Positions 15,854-24,989 of a stretch of DNA of 64,000 nt are shown one piece after another. Source of the DNA: Candidatus Micrarchaeaceae archaeon (lineage in GTDB: Archaea; Micrarchaeota; Micrarchaeia; Micrarchaeales; Micrarchaeaceae); assembly GCA_027310825.1 (NCBI GenBank), contig DAIDAC010000001.1, positions 1 to 64,000 of the forward strand. Reading direction: 5' to 3'. Under the pieces are notes generated by a model. It was not told the DNA's origin and did no database searches. It was given only the letters and a program-made list of their open reading frames with translations. How positions within the stretch are numbered: position 1 is the stretch's first letter; each line of letters begins with the position of its first letter. The position numbers were made by a program, and so were the translations under genes.

Positions 15854-16969
15854 ATGGCCAGCGAGAAGATTGAGATCGACGCGTGGAAGTCGGCTGTTCC
15901 TGACACTGAGAACAAAGAGGTAGTCGACAGACTGATAAAGCAGTTCGGACTGGGCACGTTCTCTGAATCGGAAAGGAAATCTTTCGACAACTTATTGTTC
16001 AGAAGGAACATAGTGATTGCGCACAGGGACTTCAAGCTTGTGGAAGAGAGGATAAAGCAGAAGAAACCGTTCATACAGATGACCGGCGTTGCTTGCTCTG
16101 GGCCAATGCACATAGGCCACAAAGTCGACATAGATCTCTTTTTGTACTTCAAGAGCCTGGGAGCGAGATGCTACTTCGGAATAGCCGACATCGACGGATA
16201 TGTGTCTAGGCCAGACGAAAAGGTGCCGAGCCTGGAAAAGGCGAAGCAGATTGCAATCGACAACGCAACAGACGTTCTTGCACTCGGTGTCGATGAAAAA
16301 GACATCTACGTGCAGAGCAGAAAGGAGCAGAGATACTACGAATTCACGTTCGAATTGACCAAGAAGTTCACGTTCAACACGCTTTTCGGAATTTACGGAG
16401 AGGATTACAATCCCGGAAAGAACTCGGCTAACATGCTGCAGTACGCAGACATAATCCATCAGCAGCTAAAGGAGTTCAACGGGCCTATGCCGTCGTTGAC
16501 AGGAATCGGAGTCGACCAAGACCCCCACGCAAGAGCAGTCCGCGACGTCGCTACAAAACTGCCTTACAAGATGTTCGCTCCGTCGTTCATATACTTCTCG
16601 TTTCAGCCAAGCCTGCAGTTGGGAAAGAAGATGAGCTCTTCTGACCCGGACTCGACGATTATGTTGACCGACACTCCTGAATCGGCGAAGAAGAAAATAA
16701 AGAATGCATTCTCAGGCGGAAGGGACACGCTTGCAGAGCACAAGAAGCTGGGAGGAGTTCCGGAGATCGACAGGGCATTTCAGATACTTAGATACCATCA
16801 TCCTGACGACAAGCTAGTCAACGATGTCTACAAAAGGTTCAAGGAAGGATCGATGACTTCTGGCGAGCTGAAGGACATAACCATAGAGTTTGTCAACGAA
16901 TTCTTGAAGAAGCACCAGGAGAAAAGGAAGAAGTTCGCGAAGACTGCTGAAAAGATAGTTCTGGGTTAA
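15854..16969 (+). CDS. trpS: tryptophanyl-tRNA synthetase
   Basis: This class I synthetase charges tRNA-Trp. The 371 residues show GPMHIGHK (HIGH motif) at ~80 and KKMSSSDPDS (KMSKS-type) at ~258. GVDQDPHARAVRDVA is the counterpart of the archaeal/eukaryotic TrpRS segment GxDQDPHFRLTRD and separates it from TyrRS. The region AFSGGRDTLAEHKKLGG also matches TrpRS. The C-terminal helical domain binds the anticodon. It ends 3 nt before the flippase gene. Confidence 0.88.
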   Translation: MASEKIEIDAWKSAVPDTENKEVVDRLIKQFGLGTFSESERKSFDNLLFRRNIVIAHRDFKLVEERIKQKKPFIQMTGVACSGPMHIGHKVDIDLFLYFKSLGARCYFGIADIDGYVSRPDEKVPSLEKAKQIAIDNATDVLALGVDEKDIYVQSRKEQRYYEFTFELTKKFTFNTLFGIYGEDYNPGKNSANMLQYADIIHQQLKEFNGPMPSLTGIGVDQDPHARAVRDVATKLPYKMFAPSFIYFSFQPSLQLGKKMSSSDPDSTIMLTDTPESAKKKIKNAFSGGRDTLAEHKKLGGVPEIDRAFQILRYHHPDDKLVNDVYKRFKEGSMTSGELKDITIEFVNEFLKKHQEKRKKFAKTAEKIVLG

Positions 16970-16972
16970 TCC

Positions 16973-18541
16973 ATGCCAGGCGAAGAGGTAGACAAAGAGG
17001 TTCAGGAGATAGGCCTCAGCACTGCGAAAAGAGGCGTCATATTTCTGCTTGGGAAGTTCGCTTCCTCGCTGGTCGTCCTTTTCCTCTTGGTATTCCTTGC
17101 ACGATATCTCCAGCCTGCCGACTACGGAATATACAGCATAGCCGTGGCTTTCTCAGGTCTTCTTGGCATCGGAAGCGCGTTCGGGATAGGCACAGCATTC
17201 AGGAAGATGCTGCCAGAGATTAAGAAGGACCACAAACTCGTCAACGAGATAATAAGCAACGGCTACGTCCTTGCTTCTGGCATTGGATTGGCAATAGGGA
17301 TAGCAGGCTACCTTGCGAGCGGATACATAGCTACCTCGCTGTATGGAAATGCCGCACTCACGTTTCCGCTCCAGCTTGCGTCGATAGCAGAGTTCATAGG
17401 CGTGCTCTTCAACCTTGCATTGGCTGCGCTTGTCGGATTGAACCTGGTGAAGGAGGCGACCATCAGCAATATCGCATATTCAATCTTCAACCTGATCGCA
17501 TCGGTAGGACTTGTGATCGCAGGCTATGGAGTAGTCGGCGCAGTGGCTGGAATGCTGGTTGGCCTCCTGGCAGGCTCGCTCGTCGGCCTTGCCTACATAG
17601 TAATCCAAAAGTGGCACAGGCTTGTAAGCCCCACAAGGAAAGCCATGAAGAAACTGACAGGCTTTTCAATACCAGTCGTCACGTCGCACGTGGCCACTCT
17701 TGGCGCGCAGAACCTCGCCGTGATGCTCCTCGGGCTGTTCGCCACTTCGGTTATAGTCGGAAACTACAGCGCGGCGTTCAAGCTGGCCAGGTTCATAGAG
17801 CTAAGCATAACGTCGATAACTTTTGTGCTTCTGCCGGCTTTCTCTAGCACGCTCTCCAGCGAGAACGTAGCGCACAAAATAGGCAGCATATACAACAAAA
17901 GCCTCTACTACACTGCCTTGATTCTATTCCCGTTGGTGGCTTACATGGCATCGACTGCAACACCGTGGCTCAAACTGCTGGTCTCGTCGGGATACACACT
18001 CGCCCCGCAGTATTTCGTGATCATAATAGCAGGCATGGCGCTTGGACTAATAGGCACCTATGCAGGCACGCTTGTGGTCGGACAGGGAGATGTGAAGAGA
18101 TTTATGAAATACCAGGTGCTAGCGGTTGTGATACAGGTTGCCTTGCTGCTGGCGCTCACTCCGTATCTGCAGGCCGTCGGAGTCCTGGTGGCGCTGTTCG
18201 CGATAACGCCGATAGTTCTTGACATAATCTATATGAAAGCGCTTGAAGACCAGTTCAAGTTCAAGCACCAGCTCAGGCAGTTCTCGATAGTAGCAGTGTC
18301 GTCGATAGCGATAGGGTTGGCGCTTTACGCGCTTTCGATCTACCTGCAGCAGCACAGCTACCTCATAGCGGTCAACGCAGTGCTTGCCCTCCTGCTTTTC
18401 CCGCCAGTAATTGGGCTGCTCGGAGGCATCAAGGCGAAGGACATAAAGTTCATCAGGGATACAGCGGAAAGGCTGAAGCCGATAAGATGGCTTGTCCACC
18501 CGATTGTGTCCTACGCAGCGATCTTCGCAAGAAAAGATTAA
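16973..18541 (+). CDS. polysaccharide/lipid-linked sugar flippase (MOP superfamily)
   Basis: 522 residues with 12-14 hydrophobic helices, starting after a charged N-terminus (GVIFLLGKFASSLVVLFLLV). The YLQPADYGIYSIAVAFSGLL segment is typical of Wzx-like flippases, which move polyprenyl-linked sugars across the membrane. Its partners may be the sulfoquinovose synthase at 20.9 kb and GT2 enzymes; this link is an inference. It follows trpS with a 3-nt gap, and the tRNA-Thr gene follows it. Confidence 0.8.
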   Translation: MPGEEVDKEVQEIGLSTAKRGVIFLLGKFASSLVVLFLLVFLARYLQPADYGIYSIAVAFSGLLGIGSAFGIGTAFRKMLPEIKKDHKLVNEIISNGYVLASGIGLAIGIAGYLASGYIATSLYGNAALTFPLQLASIAEFIGVLFNLALAALVGLNLVKEATISNIAYSIFNLIASVGLVIAGYGVVGAVAGMLVGLLAGSLVGLAYIVIQKWHRLVSPTRKAMKKLTGFSIPVVTSHVATLGAQNLAVMLLGLFATSVIVGNYSAAFKLARFIELSITSITFVLLPAFSSTLSSENVAHKIGSIYNKSLYYTALILFPLVAYMASTATPWLKLLVSSGYTLAPQYFVIIIAGMALGLIGTYAGTLVVGQGDVKRFMKYQVLAVVIQVALLLALTPYLQAVGVLVALFAITPIVLDIIYMKALEDQFKFKHQLRQFSIVAVSSIAIGLALYALSIYLQQHSYLIAVNAVLALLLFPPVIGLLGGIKAKDIKFIRDTAERLKPIRWLVHPIVSYAAIFARKD

Positions 18542-18574
18542 TGTTTAAAAGGATGCCGACAAATAAGATAGCAT

Positions 18575-18646
18575 GCCTCAGTAGCTCAATGGCAGAGCGC
18601 CAGTTTTGTAAACTGGATGTTGAGGGTTCGATTCCCTTCTGAGGCT
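18575..18646 (+). tRNA. tRNA-Thr (anticodon TGT)
   Basis: A 72-nt cloverleaf without CCA. The acceptor GCCTCAG pairs fully with CTGAGGC. The D arm is GCTC...GAGC, the anticodon arm is CCAGT-TTTGTAA-ACTGG, and the T arm has GTTCGAT. The discriminator is T. The anticodon TGT reads ACA. No intron was seen. A TATA-like TTTAAAAGG lies ~28 nt upstream. Confidence 0.95.
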
Positions 18647-18694
18647 TTCTACTTTTGAAAAGCCTTATATATCTGACAGAAGTGAGAGATATTT

Positions 18695-19390
18695 ATGCAG
18701 AGAGCCAATCCTATGAATGCAAAACATGTTGTTAGTCTAGCTGATGAAACATTGAGTCACGCCCAAAACACGACAAGTTTACGCAGGACACACGGAGTAG
18801 GCATAGAAAGCGGAAGTGAGCTGAGAGCGTTTGTAGACCGTATCTATGTTGACGTAGAAAAATACTGGTTCGCGCCGCAGCTCAGCGAACACGACATATT
18901 GCTAATGCTCCAGGGAGAGGTCTCTGAGCTAGGTCAATGGTTCGGAAAAGAGAAACGAGACAGCAAGAGCTACACAGACAAGGTAGCATTGGAATTCGTC
19001 GACATATTGTTTTTCTTTGCAAAGGTAGTAAAGGTACTAGAATTCGACATTGAGAAGGAATGGAACATATTGATGGATGATCCTTCAAGCTGGAAAGCCC
19101 TGCTGTGGTTCACAGAAGAAAAAAGCAATGAGGAAATTGCACAATTCATGTCTTTCCTGTCCGACTGCATAGGAATACTGAGGCGCTTTGGAGAAAATCA
19201 CGGCGTTACAGTAACAAGATGGGACGGTTACACAGGAGTAGACTTCCCTACAATTGACATGCGCACAGCAGTCTGTTCGCTGCTTTATCTGTCGCTCAAG
19301 CTAATGGAAAAGCTTGACATAGACCTCGACGATGCGTGGCAGAAGAAGATGGAGATAAACTCGCAGAGATTTGCGCAATTGAAGAGGTAA
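18695..19390 (+). CDS. MazG-like nucleotide pyrophosphohydrolase
   Basis: 231 residues, mainly helical. LLMLQGEVSELGQWFGKEKRD followed by ALEFVDILFFFAKVVKVL gives the paired acidic motifs (ExxE, then ExxD) that hold Mg in all-alpha NTP pyrophosphohydrolases. The C-terminal end (LDIDLDDAWQKKMEIN) is like the KxxxN end of MazG domains. The second half seems to repeat the helical pattern without the full metal motif. The likely role is cleansing of damaged or excess (d)NTPs. The start at 18695 is the first ATG after a TATA-like TTATATATC. Confidence 0.7.
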   Translation: MQRANPMNAKHVVSLADETLSHAQNTTSLRRTHGVGIESGSELRAFVDRIYVDVEKYWFAPQLSEHDILLMLQGEVSELGQWFGKEKRDSKSYTDKVALEFVDILFFFAKVVKVLEFDIEKEWNILMDDPSSWKALLWFTEEKSNEEIAQFMSFLSDCIGILRRFGENHGVTVTRWDGYTGVDFPTIDMRTAVCSLLYLSLKLMEKLDIDLDDAWQKKMEINSQRFAQLKR

Positions 19391-19491
19391 ACGACGCCAT
19401 ACAAGCCTATAGGAAGCTCTTTATATTATGGCATTTGATATATAGTGAAGAAAGAAGACAGACTAGTTTTTCTTATTTTCAGATGATAAAC

Positions 19492-20895
19492 ATGACAGAA
19501 TTCACAGAGATGAACCTCAAGCCTGAGCTAGTAGAAGCGCTCAGAAGGATAGGATTCACACAAACGACAGAAGTGCAAACAGCCGCGATACCGGAAATGC
19601 TTGCAGGAAAGAACATGGTAGTGCGAGCGAAGACAGGCTCCGGAAAAACAGGAGCGTTCATGATACCGATAGTGCAGAAGATAAAGGGATCACACCATCT
19701 TGATGCGCTTGTTCTTGTCCCAACAAGAGAGCTTGCCCTTCAAGTGGAAAAGTTCGCGGCAAGCTTCTGCGCACCACTTGGAATACGCACGGTGACAGTA
19801 TACGGCGGAGCATCGATAAACATGCAGATGCAGGCCATAGACAGAGGAGTCAACGTTGTAGTGGGAACTCCTGGAAGGATAATTGACTTATTGGAAAGGA
19901 GAGCGCTAGACATAGGCGAGATAAAGTACATGGTCCTCGACGAAGCAGACCAGATGCTTGACATGGGATTCATAGAAGATGTTGAATACATAATGCAAAG
20001 AGCTCCTCCAGATAAGCAGCTCGTTATGTTCTCGGCAACTATGCCAAAGGAAATAATGCACCTCGCAGACAGATACACCGACAACAACAATGTCAAGATA
20101 AGAATCGGCGAAGAAGAGGACATAACTGTGAACACGATCCAGCACTTCTACACATACGCTCCGGGAAAGATGAAGTTCTCGGCGCTTTTGGCGTACATCG
20201 ATGAGTACAAGCCTAAGAAGGCGATAATATTTGCAAGGACAAAGCACGATGCTGATGTGATTCACAAAGTTCTTGTCAAGAGCAACCACAATGCAATACT
20301 TCTCCACGGAGGGTTGACACAGGCGAAGAGAGAAAGATCACTCCACCACTTCAGAGAAGGGGCGCAGTTCATGATTGCGACCAACGTAGCGGCAAGAGGG
20401 CTAGACATAGCTGACGTAACTGACATAATCAACTTCGGGACCCCAGACGCGCCGAACGTCTACGTCCACAGAGTTGGGCGAAGCGCAAGAATGGGCAAAG
20501 AGGGAAGGGCATTTACAATTGCTGAAAACTACGAGAGAGAGCAGATAAAGGACATACAGTTCTACGCAAACGTAAAGTTGAATCAGATAACACTCAACCT
20601 CGACAAGTTCCGCGACGTGCAGCTACCTTCAAGGGAAGAGATGTACCGAGACAGAGAACCAAACAGATCCGGCGGAGGTGGACGCGGAATGAGACCGCGC
20701 GGAAGACGCTTCAGCGGTGGAGGCGGAGAAAGAGGAGGCCAACATCATGGCGGCGGAGAGCACCGTGGCAGCGGCGAACATCGTGGTGGTGAACACCATG
20801 GTGGCGGCGGAGGACATCGTAGTGGTGGCGGATTTAGAGGAGGACGAGGCAGACGCGGAGGCTTCGGCCCAAGGCAGCACGACAGGAATTTCTAA
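19492..20895 (+). CDS. DEAD-box ATP-dependent RNA helicase with Gly/Arg-rich tail
   Basis: About 467 residues. The Q motif region (MNLKPELVEALRRIGFTQTTEVQ...IP) is followed by motif I AKTGSGKTGAF, motif II VLDEADQMLD, motif III FSATMP, motif V ATNVAARGLDIADV and motif VI HRVGRSARMG. The last ~75 residues are Gly-, Arg- and His-rich with repeated GGGEHRG-like units, a likely RNA-binding disordered tail. I chose ATG 19492; the longer frame back to 19336 overlaps the MazG gene and looks non-conserved. A TATA element (CTTTATATTAT, near 19420) gives it its own promoter. Confidence 0.9.
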   Translation: MTEFTEMNLKPELVEALRRIGFTQTTEVQTAAIPEMLAGKNMVVRAKTGSGKTGAFMIPIVQKIKGSHHLDALVLVPTRELALQVEKFAASFCAPLGIRTVTVYGGASINMQMQAIDRGVNVVVGTPGRIIDLLERRALDIGEIKYMVLDEADQMLDMGFIEDVEYIMQRAPPDKQLVMFSATMPKEIMHLADRYTDNNNVKIRIGEEEDITVNTIQHFYTYAPGKMKFSALLAYIDEYKPKKAIIFARTKHDADVIHKVLVKSNHNAILLHGGLTQAKRERSLHHFREGAQFMIATNVAARGLDIADVTDIINFGTPDAPNVYVHRVGRSARMGKEGRAFTIAENYEREQIKDIQFYANVKLNQITLNLDKFRDVQLPSREEMYRDREPNRSGGGGRGMRPRGRRFSGGGGERGGQHHGGGEHRGSGEHRGGEHHGGGGGHRSGGGFRGGRGRRGGFGPRQHDRNF

Positions 20896-20943
20896 TAGAC
20901 AAAAGCGCTTTAAAGCTTCAAGCAACAGTTGGATGGTGATTCC

Positions 20944-23151
20944 TTGAAGGTAATGATACTTGGGATAGATGGATATCTTGGATGGGCTCTTGCCCTAAGG
21001 CTGTCGAAAAAACACGAAGTCTCCGGAGTCGACAACCAGTTCACAAGAAAGGCAGTAGTCGAAGTAGAATCTGATTCTGGATTACCGATACTTACACCAC
21101 GAGAGAGAGTCAAGGCTGCAAAGGAGCTTAAGGGAGTGAACATTTCTTATCACGAATGCGACGTCACGAGCTACAAACTTCTTCATGACATCATAAAGAA
21201 GGAAAAGCCGGAAGCGATTGTCCACTTTGCAGAAGAAAGGTCAGCACCGTATTCGATGAGGGACCACACGCACGCAGCTTACACAATGCAGAACAATATC
21301 GTCGGATCGATTAACCTAATTTATGCAGTCAAGGAGCTCAATCCAAAGATACATATTGTCAAGATGGGTTGCTACAGCGAAGATACTGAAGTTTTGACAG
21401 AGGAAGGCTGGAAGAGGTTTTACGATTTAAAGTATACGGACAAAGTTTGCTGCCTCGATCCAAAGACTGACAGCATTGTATACAGTGAACCAACTGCGAT
21501 CGTAAGGTATCCCTACGAGGGCAAGATGATGAGAATAAACACATCTAATATGGACTTCTTAATAACGCCAAACCATAGAGTCGCATATAGGCGTACTGGA
21601 ATACAATACAAGAATAATTTAGGTCCTGTATGCATAGACACTGCAGAAAATATTTACGGTAAGAATTTTGCAATCCCGAAGACTGGTGATTGGACAGCAG
21701 AGGAAGTAGAGTATTTCGAAGTTCCGGTAATGTCAGTAAGAACGTATGGCGGAAGACACGTAACGGCACAGGCACAACGCTATAAGATGGATGAATGGTT
21801 GGCGTTCTTTGGTTGGTATATTTCGGAAGGTTGTGTGCGAAGCAGAGGTGAAGAGCCAACAGGTGTGTGCATTTCACAAAAAACAACGTCCGGTAAACTT
21901 CATGTGCTTAGAGAAGCAATAAATCGCCTTGGACCAAATTTCGTAGCGACTGTAAAACAGGATAAACGAAGAAAAGATATCGTCATGTGCACTTTTGAGA
22001 TTTCAAACAATCACCTGGCCAATTACTTATCAAAATTTGGCAAATCGGGTGATAAATTCATACCTACGGAACTCAAAAAGCTAAGTAGGCGACAACTTGA
22101 TATCCTATTCAGAGCCCTTATGCTTGGTGATGGGCACATAAACAAAGATACTGGATCTATGTACTATTACAGCAAATCTGAAAAATTACTCTCTGATGTT
22201 CAGGAAATAGCAATAAAGCTAGGCTATGGGGCAACAATATGTGTCCATAGACGAAAGAACAGAGAAAATGAGAAATACCTGTGCTTATCTAGGCACCCTA
22301 CTGGACACATTAGAAAGGAGGCACAGACATGGGAGAACTATAAAGGATTTGTCCATTGCTGCACTGTACCAACTGGCATCATAATGGTGAGAAGAAACGG
22401 TAAAGCGGGTTTTAGCGGTAATACTATGGGTGAATACGGAACTCCTGAGTTCGACATTCCAGAGTCACCTTACATGGATGCAAAAATAAATGGAAAAGAC
22501 GACAAGATTACAACTCCTAAGTGGGGAGGATCTTGGTATCATTGGTCAAAGGTTCACGACACAAACAACCTTCTCTTTGCAAACAAGCTTTGGGGACTCA
22601 CTGCAACAAATATCATGCAGGGTCCGGTCTACGGAACAAGAACAACAGACATAACAGACGAAAGACTTTTCACACGTTTCGACTTTGACGAGACGTGGGG
22701 CACAGTCATCAACAGATACTGCGTGGAAGCTGTTCTTGGAATGCCACTTACTCCTTATGGAAAAGGCGGACAAACCCGTGGATTCCTTTCTCTTGAAGAC
22801 AGCGTAGAGGCGCTTCGACTACTGATCGAAAATCCTGCAGAGCAAGGTTCATTCAGAACGGTGAACCAATTCAGAGAATTATTCACAGTCATGCAGCTTG
22901 CAGAATCTGTCCAGAAAGCTGCGAAGAGCGTTGGAATAGATGCGAAGATCGAAAGTGTGAAGAATCCTCGTGTCGAGAAGGAACAGCATTATTACAATGT
23001 AGAAAGGAAAGTTCTTCCTTCTCTTGGCTTCGACAAGCTGAAGCGCAACATGGAGGAAGAGCTTAAAGGAATGCTTTCTGATCTTAAAGCGCAGAGATCG
23101 CGCCTCGAGAAGTACAGGAGCACGATAATGCCAAAAACGGTGTGGAGATAA
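20944..23151 (+). CDS. UDP-sulfoquinovose synthase (SQD1/Agl3 type) containing an intein
   Basis: The host protein is an extended short-chain dehydrogenase that makes UDP-sulfoquinovose from UDP-glucose and sulfite. It has the NAD-binding start VMILGIDGYLGWALALRLS. After intein removal the sequence KMG-TMGEYGTPEFDIPE restores the SQD1 signature around the catalytic Thr; later come WYHWSKVHD with the Tyr/Lys pair region and GPVYGTRT. In archaea this sugar is known from N-glycans (Agl3 in Sulfolobus). The spliced protein would have ~384 residues, a normal length. I chose the TTG at 20944, which is preceded by GGTGAT with 3 nt spacing. It is followed 1 nt later by a zinc-finger gene. Confidence 0.88.
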   Translation: MKVMILGIDGYLGWALALRLSKKHEVSGVDNQFTRKAVVEVESDSGLPILTPRERVKAAKELKGVNISYHECDVTSYKLLHDIIKKEKPEAIVHFAEERSAPYSMRDHTHAAYTMQNNIVGSINLIYAVKELNPKIHIVKMGCYSEDTEVLTEEGWKRFYDLKYTDKVCCLDPKTDSIVYSEPTAIVRYPYEGKMMRINTSNMDFLITPNHRVAYRRTGIQYKNNLGPVCIDTAENIYGKNFAIPKTGDWTAEEVEYFEVPVMSVRTYGGRHVTAQAQRYKMDEWLAFFGWYISEGCVRSRGEEPTGVCISQKTTSGKLHVLREAINRLGPNFVATVKQDKRRKDIVMCTFEISNNHLANYLSKFGKSGDKFIPTELKKLSRRQLDILFRALMLGDGHINKDTGSMYYYSKSEKLLSDVQEIAIKLGYGATICVHRRKNRENEKYLCLSRHPTGHIRKEAQTWENYKGFVHCCTVPTGIIMVRRNGKAGFSGNTMGEYGTPEFDIPESPYMDAKINGKDDKITTPKWGGSWYHWSKVHDTNNLLFANKLWGLTATNIMQGPVYGTRTTDITDERLFTRFDFDETWGTVINRYCVEAVLGMPLTPYGKGGQTRGFLSLEDSVEALRLLIENPAEQGSFRTVNQFRELFTVMQLAESVQKAAKSVGIDAKIESVKNPRVEKEQHYYNVERKVLPSLGFDKLKRNMEEELKGMLSDLKAQRSRLEKYRSTIMPKTVWR
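21370..22422 (+). mobile_element. LAGLIDADG homing-endonuclease intein in sulfoquinovose synthase
   Basis: In-frame insertion of 351 codons. It starts with Cys (CYSEDTEVLTEEGWKRF, the block A splicing motif). A block B-like segment follows (LITPNHRVAYRR), then two LAGLIDADG motifs, LAFFGWYISEGCV and LFRALMLGDGHI. It ends at GFSGN, followed by Thr as the +1 extein residue. The penultimate residue is Gly, not the common His. Codon use is visibly more AT-rich than in the extein, suggesting transfer. The insertion is directly before the host's catalytic Thr. Confidence 0.9.
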
Positions 23152-23152
23152 C

Positions 23153-23380
23153 ATGAGTATATTCGACGATAAGTGTGATGTCTGCCAGGAAGAGCTAAAC
23201 ACTGAGAACTATTACTACATATACTCCGGGCGCATGCAGCAGAGCGTGCACAGCGACCCCAAGGCGACAAGAGAGTTCAAGCTTTGCACAAACTGCTACA
23301 ACAGAATCAGCGCCGAGCTGCTCGCCTCTGTGATGAAGTACAAGCTGAAGCACCAGGAAGAGGATAAGCCAAAGGCGTAG
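23153..23380 (+). CDS. small zinc-finger-like protein
   Basis: 75 residues with two CxxC pairs, CDVCQEEL near the start and CTNCYNRI at ~45, separated by a polar segment with NYYYIYSGRMQ. The C-terminus is helical and charged. The pattern suggests a single zinc ribbon. It begins 1 nt after the sulfoquinovose synthase stop, so they are co-transcribed. Function is unknown. Confidence 0.6.
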   Translation: MSIFDDKCDVCQEELNTENYYYIYSGRMQQSVHSDPKATREFKLCTNCYNRISAELLASVMKYKLKHQEEDKPKA

Positions 23381-23415
23381 ATAGTTATTAAAGTTTAGTC
23401 TTCTCTTTATTCACG

Positions 23416-24984
23416 ATGTCAGAGAGCGTTCGCGGGCAATCCGCGCTAGAATACCTGTCGACCTATGCATGGGCTATACTGATACTTGCGATAATATTAG
23501 GACTTCTTCTGTATTTCGTTTCGCTCCCTCAGTCGTTGGTTCAAAACAGCTGTACAGTCAACAGCGGAGTGTCCTGTCAGGATATTGTCTTAGGTTCAAA
23601 CGCCTCAACAACAGTAGTCACAGTGCGCATGATAAATCAGCTCAACACACAGATACAGAATCCTAGAATAACAATAAACTTTGACAATGCCAACCTGTCT
23701 GGTGCATGCACACCAATCAGCGCGAACCCAGGCAAACAATTAACATGCACAGTAAATCTCAACACGGTTAAAAAGGAGGGCACATTCCTTGCAGGCGCAT
23801 TCTACATCACAGTAGGCAACTGCGGACTGTCAGCAAATTATCTTTCCACGAAAACCTGCATCAACCCAACAGCCCAGACGTTCACCGGAACATTCAGCGG
23901 CCATACTGAATCGCCAATACCTTATTTGGCGTATGTTGCCAACTACGGTGGCGGTGCAGTTAATGTGATAAATACTGCGACCGGAACAGTCGTAAACACC
24001 ATATCCCTTGGAGGCCATCCAAGCCTGCTTGCCATTTCTCCGGACGGAACCAGGCTTGCTGTTATGAATCCTGGCACAAACTCGGTAAGCATAATCAACG
24101 CCACAAATGATGTTGTGATAAAAACGGTGGTTGTTGGGCCTAGCCTTACTGGGCTGGCATATTCGCCTGACGGGTCTAAGATAATTGCGCTTAATGAGCT
24201 TGCTGGAACCGGAATAGCGAACATAATAAGCACTGTCAATTACACAGTAAAATCAATCCAGGTGGGATCTGACCCGTTTGCAGATGCATTCACGCCAGAC
24301 GGGACGAAAGCTTATATCGTTAACAACGCGAACGGAGGTGTGGCCACTGTGAGCGTGATAAATCTTGCTTCGTACACAGTGACAAAAACCATAAACCTGA
24401 ATAACAATGATGGCCCTTACGACATTGCAATGGCGCCGCAAGGAACGCAGGCGTTCGTATCATTTGAAGCAGGGACATCGACTGGATTAGCAGTCATAAA
24501 TGTGACCAACGATGTACTAACAAATACAATAAATGTCCAGGCATACCCCTATGACGTGGCGGTTACTCCAGACGGATCAAAAGCGTTTGTAACAGACGGG
24601 GGCAGCGGCGGATCTTACACAAAGGTCAGTTCAGTAGTTACTTCGAATGCTGCTGTCGCACTGATTTCAGTAGGCACAAATCCGCATGGCTTAGCAGTGA
24701 CTCCTGATGGATCAAGGGTGTTTGTTGTCAATGAAGGAAGCGGAACTGTAAGCGTGATAAACACCACCACCTTGACAGTAGTAGCTACAGTATCTGTTGG
24801 TTCTTCCCCTCAGTATATAACAATAACACCAGACAGCCAAAAAGCCCTAGTCACAAACTTCGGCAGCGGAACGGTGACACTGATAAATACGAATACCTAT
24901 GGAACAACCACAATCTCTGGATTCAGCCAGCCTGCAGGAGTAGTAACAACTGTCTACTCGCTGGACTCTGCACCAAGCTCTTAG
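23416..24984 (+). CDS. surface protein with class III-like signal and YVTN beta-propeller
   Basis: 522 residues. The N-terminus, RGQSALEYLSTYAWAILIL, is a pilin-like class III signal: a short charged leader, then QSALEY before a hydrophobic helix. Residues ~170-500 hold seven or so YVTN-type blades, with recurring 'IxxTPDGSKAFV' and 'GSGTVSVINTTT' units, a beta-propeller common in archaeal surface-layer proteins. It is probably displayed outside the cell on a membrane or pilus anchor. TATA is not obvious. Confidence 0.8.
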   Translation: MSESVRGQSALEYLSTYAWAILILAIILGLLLYFVSLPQSLVQNSCTVNSGVSCQDIVLGSNASTTVVTVRMINQLNTQIQNPRITINFDNANLSGACTPISANPGKQLTCTVNLNTVKKEGTFLAGAFYITVGNCGLSANYLSTKTCINPTAQTFTGTFSGHTESPIPYLAYVANYGGGAVNVINTATGTVVNTISLGGHPSLLAISPDGTRLAVMNPGTNSVSIINATNDVVIKTVVVGPSLTGLAYSPDGSKIIALNELAGTGIANIISTVNYTVKSIQVGSDPFADAFTPDGTKAYIVNNANGGVATVSVINLASYTVTKTINLNNNDGPYDIAMAPQGTQAFVSFEAGTSTGLAVINVTNDVLTNTINVQAYPYDVAVTPDGSKAFVTDGGSGGSYTKVSSVVTSNAAVALISVGTNPHGLAVTPDGSRVFVVNEGSGTVSVINTTTLTVVATVSVGSSPQYITITPDSQKALVTNFGSGTVTLINTNTYGTTTISGFSQPAGVVTTVYSLDSAPSS

Positions 24985-24989
24985 AAGGA

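Noticed and set aside
15854-16969. Call as tyrosyl-tRNA synthetase
   Set aside because: GVDQDPHARAVRD and the AFSGGRDT region are TrpRS features.
20700-20895. Tandem repeat array at the helicase end, considered as CRISPR or satellite
   Set aside because: It is in frame and encodes the Gly/Arg/His-rich tail; units are irregular.
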